This document shows, in pieces, positions 11,450-22,754 of a DNA stretch of 64,000 nt. The notes under the pieces are model-generated. The model was not told where the DNA came from, did no database searches, and saw nothing but the letters and a program-made list of their open reading frames with translations. Both the position numbers and the translations under genes were made by a program. The first letter of the stretch is position 1, and each line of letters starts with the position of its first letter. The DNA comes from Pyrenochaeta sp. MPI-SDFR-AT-0127 (taxonomy: Eukaryota > Ascomycota > Dothideomycetes > Pleosporales > Cucurbitariaceae): the NCBI GenBank assembly GCA_020747015.1, contig JAGTJM010000012.1, positions 558,001-622,000 of the forward strand, written 5' to 3'.

Positions 11450-12880
11450 TTAGTAGGAGCCAGCGTAGACTTGGCCGAGAGCAGAGAGACCGGAGCCCGA
11501 GTTGAGCTGGTTCTCGCCGCTGCCGACCATGAACCACGAGTAGCCCTGGACCTTGTCGGAGCTGTCGAGGTAGGCCATGGCGTCCTTGAGGAAAGTGGCG
11601 GCCTGCTCCTGAGAAGCAGATCCGGGGTTGAGGCCGAACTCGGTGACCCAGACCTTCTTGCCGTAGATCTCGGCAGCCTTCTCGACCTGAGCCTTGAAGC
11701 GGTCAATGGTAGCAGACTCGTAGATGTCGTAGAAGTGGATGTTGGTGGCATCAACAACAGCGTCGGGGCAAGCAGTGTGGAAGCGGCTGAGCCAGTCAAG
11801 ACCCATGGGGGCAGCGCCGTTGGTGACGGAGGGACCAATGACAGTGACCTCGGGGTAGGTGGACTTGACGGGGTTCATGTACTGCTTCCAGGCGGAGCAG
11901 GCAGCCTCGGGGCTCAAGTTGCACTGTTCAGCGTGATCGCACTCGTTGAAACCCATGACGGCGGTGGAACCCTTCTTGACAGCCTTGTCAACGTTGGCGA
12001 GCCACTCCTCAGCGGTAGACTTGGAGGGTCCGTGCATGGTTGGGATGAACTTGGTGCCAATGTCGTTGTTCTCAACCTGGCCCCAGTTGTAACCGAAGCC
12101 GAAGTTGCTACCGAAAGACTTGCAGAGAGAGGCATCGTTGTAAGCAAGACCACGCTTAGCACCGCTGTAGGTGTTTCCAGTCGAAGAGGGAGTCGACGAA
12201 GGAGCAGCCTCAGAGGGGGTAGCGGAAGGGGCGGCATACTCCTCAGCCTTGGACGAGACGACTGCGTCAACCTTGGGGGTCACGGCAGGGTACTCGGCAG
12301 CCGGGGTGGTAGGCTTCTCGGCAGCAGGAGTTGCGGAGACGAGAACATAGTCGTCAGAGGATGGGGCACCGTATCCGTTGTCGGGCTTTGACTCAACCGG
12401 GGCGGCAGACGACGCAGGGGCCGGAGTGTAGGCCGATGACGGGGCGTCATAGCCACCGCCGGGAGTGACAGTGACAGTAACCTTCTCGGAGGCGGTTACA
12501 GTGACGGTGGCAGGGCCACACTTGCCGTCGCCGGTGGGGGCATTCTCGGCCGCGACACCGGTATACTCACCAGCAGCGGAAGAGGGCTTGACGTAGACGG
12601 TGGAGTAGATGGTCTGGGTGGAGGTGGAGGTCTCATCAATGGTGGTGGTCTTGTCATCATCATAATAGCCAGTGCCGGTGGGGTAGGGTACAGCAGTGCT
12701 GTTGTACGAGCCAGGCCAGCCACCGGTAGGGTAGGGCTTGCCGGTGCCGTGGTTGCCCTGGCCGTAGCCAGCAGTTCCCGAGGGCTTGAGGGTGTGGAAC
12801 TTGCTGTGGGCGCCGTAGTGAGGAACGGCAGCAACGGCGGAAACGAGAGCCAAAAGGCTAACCTTCATGGTGGAAGACAT
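11450..12880 (-). CDS. Secreted Asl1-like glycoside hydrolase, family GH128
   Basis: Single exon, 476 residues from ATG 12880 (a second in-frame ATG at 12868 would remove four residues). The N-terminus MKVSLLALVSAVAAVPHY is a signal peptide, so the protein is secreted or wall-bound. Residues ~20-235 are a long Thr/Ser/Pro/Ala/Gly-rich, probably O-glycosylated linker with repeats of Val-Thr and Ala-Pro-Ser. The C-terminal ~240 residues form the catalytic domain, starting at KRGLAYND. The likely acid/base Glu313 sits in MGFNECDHAEQ and the likely nucleophile Glu414 in VWVTEFGL, the two conserved positions of this TIM-barrel family. Known members are endo-beta-1,3-glucanases acting on fungal cell walls or Asl1-type wall proteins, so a role in wall remodelling is likely. 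Codon usage is strongly C-ending, as in highly expressed fungal genes. Confidence 0.92.
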   Translation of the reverse strand: MSSTMKVSLLALVSAVAAVPHYGAHSKFHTLKPSGTAGYGQGNHGTGKPYPTGGWPGSYNSTAVPYPTGTGYYDDDKTTTIDETSTSTQTIYSTVYVKPSSAAGEYTGVAAENAPTGDGKCGPATVTVTASEKVTVTVTPGGGYDAPSSAYTPAPASSAAPVESKPDNGYGAPSSDDYVLVSATPAAEKPTTPAAEYPAVTPKVDAVVSSKAEEYAAPSATPSEAAPSSTPSSTGNTYSGAKRGLAYNDASLCKSFGSNFGFGYNWGQVENNDIGTKFIPTMHGPSKSTAEEWLANVDKAVKKGSTAVMGFNECDHAEQCNLSPEAACSAWKQYMNPVKSTYPEVTVIGPSVTNGAAPMGLDWLSRFHTACPDAVVDATNIHFYDIYESATIDRFKAQVEKAAEIYGKKVWVTEFGLNPGSASQEQAATFLKDAMAYLDSSDKVQGYSWFMVGSGENQLNSGSGLSALGQVYAGSY

Positions 12881-15800
12881 GCTGATAATGCTGGAAGGCG
12901 GTTACGGGTGCGTGAAACGTTGAAATGTATGGACAGGTAAAGGCAAATGCTGCTTCTGGAGCGCGAGTAACGAGGCCGACCAGGGCGATTGCTGATGTGG
13001 CGGTAATGAAAGTGATGTCTGGAGAGACAAAGAGTGGAACGAGCAAATGCTCAAAAGAAGGACTGCAACAGCACCGTGGTATGAGTTGGAGGGAAGGTGA
13101 CGGGCAAACGGGGCTACGGGGCGGGTTGGATTCATATACGCTGGCCAGGCGGGGATGGGGGGGGAAAGGCCATGAATCCTTCCCTGCACGCCTAGACTCA
13201 GCATGTCAGCGCGCGTTCATGTCCTGGAACTTTTTTAGGTCGCGCGGGTAGCCAGGGGCAAGGGTAAATCAACGTGTATCAGCCATTCACGACGGCGAAG
13301 GCCTCCAAGGCGCAGACCCAGCAAGTCAACGATCGGCAGGACAAAAGCTTGACTATGGCGAGTGGCGCGCGCCGTTGTTACAGAGCCCTGGTACCCGCAG
13401 CGCCGCCAGGCACAGCCGCAGGGGGCGTGAAAACAAAGTTGCAAGCGACACGGCGCTTGTAGAGTCGCTGAATATGGGGGGAGAGGACTTGTTTCTCTTG
13501 CAGCTGCAGCTTGCTCTATCGATAGCGAGAGCATGATGATGCTTGCGGTCAGCTGGTCGTCACATGTAGCTCTGAGAGAGAGTGCAGTCGCCTTGACGCC
13601 TTGACGCCGTCATTGAACTGCTATGTATAGTTCCCACAGATGGACAGGCATCGCGTCCAACTTGCCATTGCTCCTGTCGCTCGCCGCCGTCTGGACGCTG
13701 GGCGGATGACGCTCCGCTTGGCGATTGCAGCCCATGCCCTCATCTCCGGCTTTGATCTCTCGGCGGATGCCCGTCGTGTTTGAAATAGGAGGTGACGTGT
13801 GCAGTGGCCTGGCTGCGTGATCTTGCCCCGCATCGGCTTTTGCGTCGTTGTGTTGAGAGGGCTGTCCAACGGGCTGAGTGAGGCCCAGCGAGCGAGAGGC
13901 CCGAGTCGAGCAGCATCTGCGTGCTTGACCCCCTATGGAAGTCGCCCCGAGCAGGCACAGCAAGAGGCCAACACCCGCATGCTGACGACGCCTCCGAAGA
14001 CGACACCATGTTTGAACCGGTTGCCTTTCCCGTTCCCGACACGAAAATACCAGCCCCATGTTGCACGGCAGACAAACAGCACATTGGTGAGGCCCTTTGA
14101 GCGCTGTCCCCAGCCGCCTCGTCCCTTTGCCGCCAGCAAGACACTCGTCGTCGTCCCTGTTATTTCACAGGAACGATGATCGGCCTCGCTCGGAGCACAG
14201 AACAACTGAATACGAAAGGCACAGTCGCTTTTGTTTGATTCGAGCGCGGCTGGGACATTGCGAAGACATGCCTTGCTTGTCAGCTCCCATTTCCAGCACG
14301 TTGCACTCTCCCACGTAGCTCGCCTCCTCAAACACGAGGGCGCACTGCACGTGGAGCGCCCAACATCAATTCTGGGGACCTGAGCGGTTGCCCTGAAGAA
14401 AGACGTCCAAAGGACTGCTCTTCGTGTCTGGCTCTGCAACTCGCTGTCTCTGCTCTGTTCGGCGTCACAGCAGCAACCTTTGCTGTCCTCCTCCCCCAGC
14501 TGCTGTCGGTCCGGCTCCTCACTCCTCTGCCACATTGCGCACCCTTCGACCGCCGATGTCACGTCGCTCCACGTCATTCCATTTCACATGGCTTTTCTTT
14601 ACAGGCTCTTCTCGTGGTCGCCCGAGTGTGTCTCCGAGTTTGCGCTCCAGAACGCTTCTCCCCATCGTTTCGTCATTGTTTGCCTGAGCCGAAGAAAATC
14701 CAGATGAATTCTCCACACATGACAGCATCCCATTCGTTCACTTTCACTCCCCTCATCCAATGGCATCTCCGTCACTTTCTCCAACGGCCCGCAATGTCAA
14801 TCTAGTCAGCTATCGATAACACTTGCTTGGTTCCTGCATAAGTGCTGCATGGCCTGCACAACCTAATGCATGGGTTATGCCATCCTGCGCCAGTTTTAAT
14901 CTCTCAACGGGCAGACATGTGTCCACATTGCACGCCCATATTTTGCTGTGTTGTTTGCCATTCAAAAACTTGCAAGTCTTGTGCGTTGACTCACGGCATT
15001 CACAGCGCGGAAAGCGACTCGACGTCTCGGATGCTCAAATTACAAGCAATCGAGGATCTCCTTAGCGAGATCACTTCGAAATGAGCGGATCGTCGCGTAT
15101 CTGGAACCTTTGGATCCATGGCTCACGCCGGCGATTTGTTTGCGCCAGACTGTAATTACAGAATGCTCGGCGGCCGCCTGCGGAACCAAACATTGCCCCA
15201 GCCCGGAACGTGGCGACCCGCTCATTACCTTTTGCGTACCCGACAGCCTGTCTGTCTGATCATGTCTGCCGATCAACCAAACATCTATTTAATTTTGATG
15301 AGTCGGGCAAAGTAAAACCATCCACTCCACACTCATGTTTGACGAAAAAACCCCGGCTCACCATGTGGTGTTCGCATGTTTCGTTTCAACCCAGCACATC
15401 GTTCATGCAAGTCGGCTCGCGAACGCACACAGGTTTCGAAACACCGGGGGTAGCAGCTGTCGTGTGCCTGACGATCCGGTTCGCATCTACTCGCCAATGC
15501 GTTCGCTTTGCATCGTTCCACCATCTTGAGAGCTCTATATGTTCGTAGGAATGCTTTCTATATTTAAGTTTATTGGAGTATTCACCCTTTTTTCACTCAA
15601 GTCTATGAAACCTACTAAGGCATAGCATTCACGTCCACCAAGACAGTAGAGGTCCTCTTCCGCAGAGCAAATTTCGCATGTACCGCAGGCGATGGTTCAG
15701 GTCATGCAAGCCTAGCTGCAGCTCTGCATAAAGAGAGTGCCAAATATAGTCACCCGAAGCACGGCAAGTACCCCAGTCAGATCGACATTGAAGCGGTATC

Positions 15801-17344
15801 TTGTAGGCGAGAAGTTCGACTACTTCGAGCGGTCTCTACCTCTTCTTCTCATGGCCCTCTTTTCAACGAGCAGCGACGTTGCCAAATCCAGTTCAGTCTT
15901 GTTCACACCCATATTGACTTTTTAATAGCACTCCATTCAAGTCTGCATTATCACTAGAGGCACTAACTACCTATGTCACAATGAGTTCAGGTGGTTCACG
16001 TTCAGTCGACGTGAACCTGAAGCTGCTCTGCAATACGTTGTGCGATCCGAATCAGCCAGCGATGCAGCGCTTGCAGTCTGCAGATAAGTGGGCTGCGCTG
16101 TAGGTATGCCAGTTGATCATGCGTTATTCAACAACCATTCGACGAATAGCCATATATCCAAATGACTTTGTATAAATTCAAAAGGATCTTACAAAAATGC
16201 CAAGAGCATGAAATTTAGGCATACATCGATGGAGACAAACATCGGAACCGTTTGCGCGCCTCTTTGAATTCCAGTATGCCCATCAGGAGTATCAGAAACA
16301 GAGGCAATCGCTTGTCCACTTGCCACCATTCGAAAGACTGTGTGAGGCACTACAATGAGTATCTTGTTCCATCTCATCTTCTTGACTGTCCACCTATCTG
16401 CGCCATGCAATTGTATGTCGTTCTTAAATGGACCTTTACTGAAGGATACCTCCCTATCCTTCTCCCAACTCCTGTCGCAGAGATTTTACCCCAACTTTTG
16501 TGCACCCAACGCCCGATTACTCTTTAAATATTCAAACACGCATTTTCATATTACAGAGTTTGTTGGATCTGTTGGCGTACTCGTCGCCACTCAAGGAATC
16601 GTCTCCGTTAATACTCTAAATACCATTTCGAGTATAACACAGGTCGTGAGCCTATAGCCCCTTGTAAGAGCATGAGCCAGAGGAGATTCTTCGTCTAGGA
16701 GAGCCCATTGCACTTCTTGTCACCCATGATGGCTCCGATGGCTTCAATATCCTCGCACACTCTCCTTATAAAAATCTCAATGGCAGAGCGGTCGGACCTC
16801 TAGCCCTTGCTTTTACTTACCATTTATCCACATACTCAACCCAGATTCACATTGACCTTCCAACAGCTTGCGCCGTATTGATTGGAGTTTGACTGCGTAA
16901 CATGCACATTTCGACCATCTCGACGTGTCATTCTTACTGATGCGAATGCAACGTGGTTAGGTCGGACTCGAAGGCCCAATCTTCATTCCGCCTATTGTAT
17001 TGGAATCCGATAAGAACCCTTAGCAGCTAAGACATGAGACTGGTGAGTTAGGGCTCAAGATATGGGGCCACACAAATGGTCCCCACAACTGCAAGCTCAG
17101 AGGGTTAAAGATCGGGACTGGTGACTTGTAGTACAGACATAGATTCACGCCTGGACAAGCTTCTGAACCTCTAACGTCTTCTTAGCCCATCATTCGGGTG
17201 GGCCTCTTCTGGTAAGCTAGTCCCCACCACGGCCGTTTTATGACCCCTGTTCTTCAACTCCCCATCCCCATCAACAAGCCCCACCACATATACTCTACAA
17301 TCGCTAAAACGGTCTCAAAATCAGCCAATCAGAGCTTCTCATCC
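12881..17344. other. Long gene-poor region
   Basis: About 4.5 kb without a supported protein gene. The part next to the GH128 gene is its promoter side; a weak TATATG element lies on the minus strand at 13133-13138 and a G-rich run at 13152-13163. From 13.2 to 15.5 kb many open frames overlap on both strands, which is what GC-rich noncoding DNA gives; none shows a domain, signal peptide or intron-joined continuation. From 15.5 to 17.3 kb frames are short. I see no transposon ends, long repeats or RIP-like AT-rich collapse. Confidence 0.5.
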
Positions 17345-17486
17345 GGTTTTGTAGTGTAGCGGGTTAGTCCTCATGCTTCAGACTTGTTTTCTCACACTAT
17401 CCAACTAACATTTCTTCAGTCATCACTTCGGATTCTGATTGCTTCAGAGGTTTCCAGCGACCCCAGTTCGATTTTGGGCAAGACCT
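17345..17486 (+). tRNA. tRNA-Gln(CTG)-like gene interrupted in the D-loop
   Basis: A tRNA can be traced if two segments are removed. The acceptor strands GGTTTTG (17345-17351) and CAAGACC (17479-17485) pair over seven positions, followed by discriminator T. The A-box TAGTGTAGCGG begins at 17352. The T-arm CCCAG-TTCGATT-TTGGG (17462-17478) pairs, and a TTTT run follows at 17493. Between D-loop position 17362 and the rest of the D-arm (TCATCAC, 17420-17426) lie 57 extra bases. The anticodon loop TTCTGA gives CTG (Gln) and is followed by a 12-base segment (17439-17450) at the normal tRNA intron position. Without both inserts the molecule is about 73 bases. The anticodon stem has one mismatch and one wobble, so a tRNA pseudogene is an alternative. 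Confidence 0.5.
17363..17419 (+). other. 57-base insertion in tRNA-like D-loop with spliceosomal intron signals
   Basis: The insertion begins GTTAGT, holds CCAACTAAC about ten bases before its end, and ends TTTCTTCAG. These match the donor, branch site and acceptor of spliceosomal introns in this genome. Removing it restores the D-arm GTG-TAGCGGTCAT-CAC. Whether it is ever spliced is unknown. Confidence 0.4.
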
Positions 17487-17822
17487 TACTTCCTTTTGAA
17501 GGGTCGATTGTTTATTTTCGGGTCGCGATGGAGAGGTTGCGTAGAAAATCATGTAGTTACCTTTTATAGTGTGACTCGACACGCTCTGACGACACAAAGT
17601 ACGTTAATAAATCAGAACGTTTGTAAATCCTGAAAGCAATTCTAGTATATCTACATCTTGCTTCTTTGTGCTACTTTTTTTTTCATCTCCATCTCGAGAG
17701 TGTGCGTTCTTTTGTGCGCCAAAGTCTCGCCCTTTGATGGTGTACAGCCCAAAAAAAAAACTTCCTCTAGCCCATCCGAGAAGCAAAACGGAGGCTTGCT
17801 ACCACAAAGGAGCAAAAGGAAG
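17487..17822. other. Intergenic region between two tRNA loci
   Basis: Contains a poly-T tract (17677-17684) and an A-tract (17751-17760) but no supported gene. The T/A tracts downstream of the minus-strand tRNA-Val could serve as Pol III terminators. Confidence 0.4.
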
Positions 17823-17920
17823 TGACTCAGCCGAGGCTTGAACTCGGGACCTTCAGTGTGCTAACCATCGTAACGATGTTGTGTTAGACTGACGTGATGG
17901 ACCAACTACACCACCGAGCC
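17823..17920 (-). tRNA. tRNA-Val(AAC) with intron
   Basis: On the minus strand the 5' acceptor strand GGCTCGG (from 17920) pairs with CTGAGTC near 17824, with discriminator A at 17823. The D-arm is GTG-TAGTTGGTCCAT-CAC. The anticodon arm TCAGT-CTAACAC-ACTGA reads anticodon AAC (valine). It is interrupted after position 37 by an intron of about 23 bases, the standard place for nuclear tRNA introns removed by the tRNA splicing endonuclease. The T-arm CCGAG-TTCAAGC-CTCGG pairs perfectly. The mature length of about 75 bases is normal. Confidence 0.92.
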
Positions 17921-18740
17921 GTTTTGAAGTGTGCATGAAGATATTTAGCTGGCTGTTTGGTATATATGCCTCACAAATGAATAAGCAATGCCATACAATG
18001 AACCCTAGATTCATATTCTATACCAATCGTGAAGCGATTCTAAGAGGCGATGCGGATTGACCCACTCAGGAGAAAATTTATAGACGCTAGCGCGGACGCG
18101 GGGCCACGCAGGACTCAGAGAATGCATTATGGTTGTATACATCAATAGGTAAGGTGATCTGAATGGTAAAGGTGTCAAACGTATTGGTATTTAATTGGGT
18201 ATTTGAGATCTTCCCTATCCAATTCCAACACCAAACCAAACCTAACCACAATCCGATCAACGGTCCTCCCATCCCAAGACCCGGCCCCAACTCAATGAAA
18301 TAGCGAGGCAATGTGCCATCGCACAAACGCGAGAAAACAAACGAAAGAATAGTCGCTTTACAATACCAGCTGTAGATAGCTAACAAGCGGTAAGCGGCTT
18401 TGGGTATCGAGAGCGCTCAAAATGTTTGACGCTGGCGCAAGAGAAACATTACGAATATGCAGTATGTGTCGGTATATATGCGCTTGCGCGTGACCGCTTC
18501 TAGCCTTGTGGCAAGACCCCTAAAACAATGAGAACGACTGAGAGAATACAAATGGTATGAAGTGAGATGAACAAAAGTAAGGAAATATAACACGCTTTGC
18601 AAACAACAAAGGAGACGCAAGTGAAGTAGCAAAACGAGTCCGAAGACAAAAGAGCAGCAAGCAAAGCACCAGTAAAGCCAGGTTTCGGCCGTTAGGCATA
18701 CTCGTCATACATGAGCGAGTCGTAACCGCAGTGTGTTCAT
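17921..18740. other. Intergenic region and 3' flank of the ApsA-like gene
   Basis: No gene is supported. Open frames on the minus strand near 18.1-18.7 kb show no family features and probably reflect 3' untranslated sequence of the ApsA-like transcript. Confidence 0.5.
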
Positions 18741-21700
18741 CTAGAAGCCGCGGAAGGGATCATTAGCGTCAAAGTCTTCAAAGAGACCTCCAGACCGGTT
18801 AGACTGGTCCCTGGTGCTGGCGCTCCACTGACTGCTCCCCCGGCGACGGTTTATACGTGCTCTCGCAGTATGACCGCCGAGTGACTTAGGGTCACCCAAT
18901 GCATTGTCGATGAAGGCCTCCATGCGCACAGTGCCCATAGTATCGAAGAAGGTTCGACGGGTCGAGGCACTGGCCTCGGAAGTCCTTGAGCTTACGGCAC
19001 CACTATTGGGATTGTACACCGTGGAGGGTATAGATGGCGGTGCGGCGGCACTATACATGTCTGAAGAACCATTGGAGTAGATGGATGGAACGTGCTGATG
19101 AGAAAAGCTACGGAAAGGGATACTGGGCGGAGGGGCGCTGGGTCCAGTTGAACTTCTCTTTCTGCCGTGGTATGGGCCGCGTGGAATGGTAGGAGGACTA
19201 GCAGAGTCCGGTACTGGCCTATCGAATCCAGAAAGGGAGGGTAGACTCGGCATGGGCTCGTTTTGGGATGCATAGCGTGCCATGACAGGGTTTGCCTTGC
19301 CTTTGGCGAGGCGAACAGAATCCTGGACGCGAGTGCGGCGCAACGTTGCCACTTGCGAACGCTGCTGTTGTTCCTCAACCGGGGGTGGGACAGGGGGCAT
19401 CGATGCTAGATCCGGGATCGGGGAGCTTGAGTGGGCCAAAAATGACAGTGCTGTCAACCACAAGTAATGCCGTTCTCGCGAAACAGTAGTGAACTTGAGC
19501 GCGCGCGCCGGGGTGAGGATTAAGATCGACCGATTGAAGAGTGTCTCATTCTTGGGGCCGGGGCAGTTGTCGGCAACATCGAGGACAGACTGGATTGTGA
19601 CTAGTACAATATCAGTACGAGACAATTACAAAGGTGTGAGACACTTACGTTTACGCCCGCTCTTGCCCATCAGTGCTGAGCCAGATGTTGGCTGCTTGCT
19701 ACTCCACAAGATCGCCCGTTCATATGGCGAGATCCATACCCAGCGCTTGTGCCGTACACCGTTGGTCGCCAGAGAAGCCTCCTCAGCTGCACGAGCAACA
19801 TCTGCTGAAACCTCTGGGCCTCCGAATGCTTTCCTCTTGCGAACATACTTCCACATGAACTCGCCTATCATTGACGCCGCAATGGCATCAACAACACTAG
19901 TCTGCGTTGCAGAGCTGTTGATTGAGCCATTCGCCGTGTACGCAGTGGCAGTCGATAATTGGTGCCGATGACCAAGGCCGCTAGCACTGACAACGTCGCT
20001 TGGCAGAGGTGGAATCGAGGTAGTGTCCGCTATGCTAGGAGTTGCGGAAAGTGTTGGTGACCTACTACGAGAGCGACCAGGTTTCGATACAGGAACTGCT
20101 GATCGTACCTTCCGCAAGCTGTCTTTACGCTGATGATTCACACCGTATGGACGGCGACCAGCGTGTGATCCACTGTTGCGCGGTGTCGGGCTTTGGGAAC
20201 CCTCGCTCTTACTCACAGGCTTGTTGCGCGAGCTTGACCTAGTGGGTACAGGAAAGGGGGGCTTAGGAACAAAATTGCTGGAACCAATACTGCCCAAACT
20301 TGGGCTACGAGAACGGTTATGTGCTGCCGTGCCATTCTGAATCATGGCAGAGCGTCGAATGCTGGGCTGGCGGCCAATCGAATTACGCGATGCTTTGCCA
20401 ACTCTAGCAGGCTTCTCATACGAACTGCGTTTAGATCCCATTGTATTGGCATTCATAGAGTCCTCAGAAGGCCTAGACGTTGGCGTTGATTCTTTGTCTT
20501 CTGGAACAGGCGTCGGAGGGTTAACAGGCCGGCCGTTCTTTGCGTTGCGCGACGACAGCATTGGGGTCGAGTATTGATGGCCTCTGTAATCATCATCACT
20601 AGCATCACCATCATTGTCATCTTCATCAGAGGATGGGCCGTCGAATCCAGCGAAGAGACTGCTTGTTCGAAATGGCCTACTAAGGATATCGACTTGGTGT
20701 TGTCGAGACAAGGGGCCGTTGTCGTTGTTGCCAGGGTAGCGATTCTCCACCTTCTTGTCCGCGGCTTTCTCGAGCAATGCAGTGAGGTCTTGACGAGCTA
20801 CAGGTTTTGGAGCAGATGGCATAATGTCGGTAGAATCGGGTTGTTGGAACTCCTTCTTGGTGTCTTTGTTTGGCGCCTTGCGATCGTGATGTGGTTCGGG
20901 AGTGCCGGGCTTGGACGATATCGCAGAGGGGAGAAGGTGTGGAGGGAGCTTAACAGGGCGTTTATCGATCCTTATGGGCTCCGTCTGCATACCAGATGAG
21001 CGCATAGGTGCCGCAAGGTCACCTGTTGTCTGTGTTGATACCGTCTTGGTCCCTGGCGGGAGGATTGGTTCTCTTGGCGAAGAGGGTGCTGACGTTGGAG
21101 CATGTATAGCGATCGAGGGGATTGAAATAGATGCTGGTGGTGGAGCCCTCTTGCTTCCAGCAAGCGCTTCGTTTAGCTCTTCTGGTGGCTCCGTCTGAGT
21201 GGACGTGGAAACGACTTCAGGTTGATATACAGGTAACAAAGGAGTTTGTTCCATGGGGATAGGAATTCTCGGAGTGTCTGGGGGACTCAAAGGCTGTTCC
21301 ACAGTCTGTACTGATGCAGAAGTCATCGAGTAACGACCAGGAACGCTGGGTGGTGGACTAGGGCTCAGAGGAACAGAAACTCGTTTCCGTCTTTGGTTTG
21401 CTTCAACATCTACGACTGTAGAGGCAATCTCATTCGACTTCACTTGTATGGGAGCCTCCGCTGTCTGCGATGAAGCCTCAACCATCGCAGGCCGTGTGGG
21501 CGATGGCGGAGGAGACGGCTGCACGCCAGTATCAATATATATTGGCCGTGTTGGCGGAAATACCAAGGTGATGTCTCGGGGCGTAATAGTTACTGATGAC
21601 TGGGTTGTTTCATACGACCTCTTCGGCTGCTCGTAATCCTCAGTCACACAAGGGCTGTCTCGACTAAGCTGTTGAAGGTCGCTATTGAGTCCAAGGATGC

Positions 21701-22754
21701 GTTTAGCTTTCTCATCTGGGTACATCGATTGACGAGATTCGAGAGCTCTTCTCGCTCGCATCTCGTTTTCGGGGAAATCGTCAGAATCGAGCTCCAGCTC
21801 TCCTAGGTCTTCTTCTTCTTCGTCAAAGATAAGCTCGTCTGCCAGACTCATTCCATTGTTGCGGCCATGGCCGTCAGAGCTCATCAAAGACATCCGATAG
21901 TTGCGTCCGATGCTTCTGTAACTGCCATTGCTTCGATTCCTTGAATGCCGCCCAATTCGAGTAGATGGTCTTCGTTGTGGTGACGAGCGTATGCTGGCTG
22001 TGTCGCTTTCCGGGCCGACTCCGCTATCCCTCGTCATCTCCTCCCCGTCGCTCTCCAAACCAGCTTCTTCATTTGCAGCTTCATGCAGCGCGATCTCATC
22101 CAGAAGCATCTTCATACGGGTTTCAGAAATGTGCACCCTTCTCTCCAACGTTCGCTTCTCTCCAGCCCACACCTCCTTTTCGCGGGCCCACATGTCGTGC
22201 ACTCTGGTGGAATCATCTTCTTGGCTTCGCGATTTCTTTTGTGCCGCCTCAAGTTTCACTCTCAGATCTGCATTGGCTTCCTTGGTCTTGTCTCTCTCGC
22301 CAGCGATCTCTTCGAGCGCAGCCAGCGTCTCACTTTCGAAATGTTGGAGCTGCCGTTTTGCGGTTTTGCTTTCTTTTATAGACGATGATAGTTGTTTTGT
22401 AAGTGAGTCGTTATCATTCCGCACCGCGTGAAGGTTCGTTTCCAAGTCCTCAATGAACTTGTGCTTCGAATCCAATTCTCGCCGAAGATTCAGGATCTCA
22501 GAAACCAGATTTGCATGTAACGTGGGAGTGAATCGTCGAGGATCGAGAATCGAGATGTTCTCGTCGTTGGCAGCGTCTTCAGATCCATTACGTGGATCTG
22601 GTGGAAGGGGTGGTGGTGAGCTAGAGATCTCACTTCCTGAAGTACCAAATCTTGAAGTTCGTCGGGACAAGGACTGATATGGTGTACCAGCAGGGGAGGG
22701 CAGAGGCTGGCTGGTAATGAAGGCCTCATTTTCAGAGAAGTAGTCGGTCGCCAT
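18741..22754 (-). CDS. apsA: ApsA/Num1-type cortical nuclear-migration protein
   Basis: Two exons, 22754-19649 and 19600-18741, encode about 1,321 residues. The 48-base intron 19601-19648 (GTAAGT donor, ACTAG acceptor, phase 1) sits inside the C-terminal PH domain. In order: a Ser/Pro-rich N-terminus; a coiled coil at about residues 85-230 (LNLRRELDSKHKFIEDLE onward); an acidic region (EEEEDLGELELDSDD); long Pro/Ser/Thr-rich disordered stretches; and the Mcp5-type PH domain around residues 990-1110 (SPYERAILWSS, TIQSVLDVADN, SILILTPARALKF, ERHYLWLTALSFL). This layout matches ApsA of Aspergillus and Num1 of yeast. They anchor dynein and mitochondria at the cell cortex through PH-lipid binding and drive nuclear migration. 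The protein is shorter than Aspergillus ApsA, with fewer repeats in the middle. Confidence 0.9.

Noticed and set aside
11384..12391. 335-codon plus-strand frame
   Set aside because: Antisense shadow of the highly biased GH128 gene; Gly/Val/Arg-rich text is typical of the reverse of C-ending codons.
13933..14577. 214-codon minus-strand frame in the gene-poor region
   Set aside because: Overlapped by frames on both strands, lacks conserved motifs, and no splice-joined extension was found.
15500..17300. RIP-mutated transposon relic
   Set aside because: Base composition is not collapsed to AT and no terminal repeats or transposase fragments are visible.
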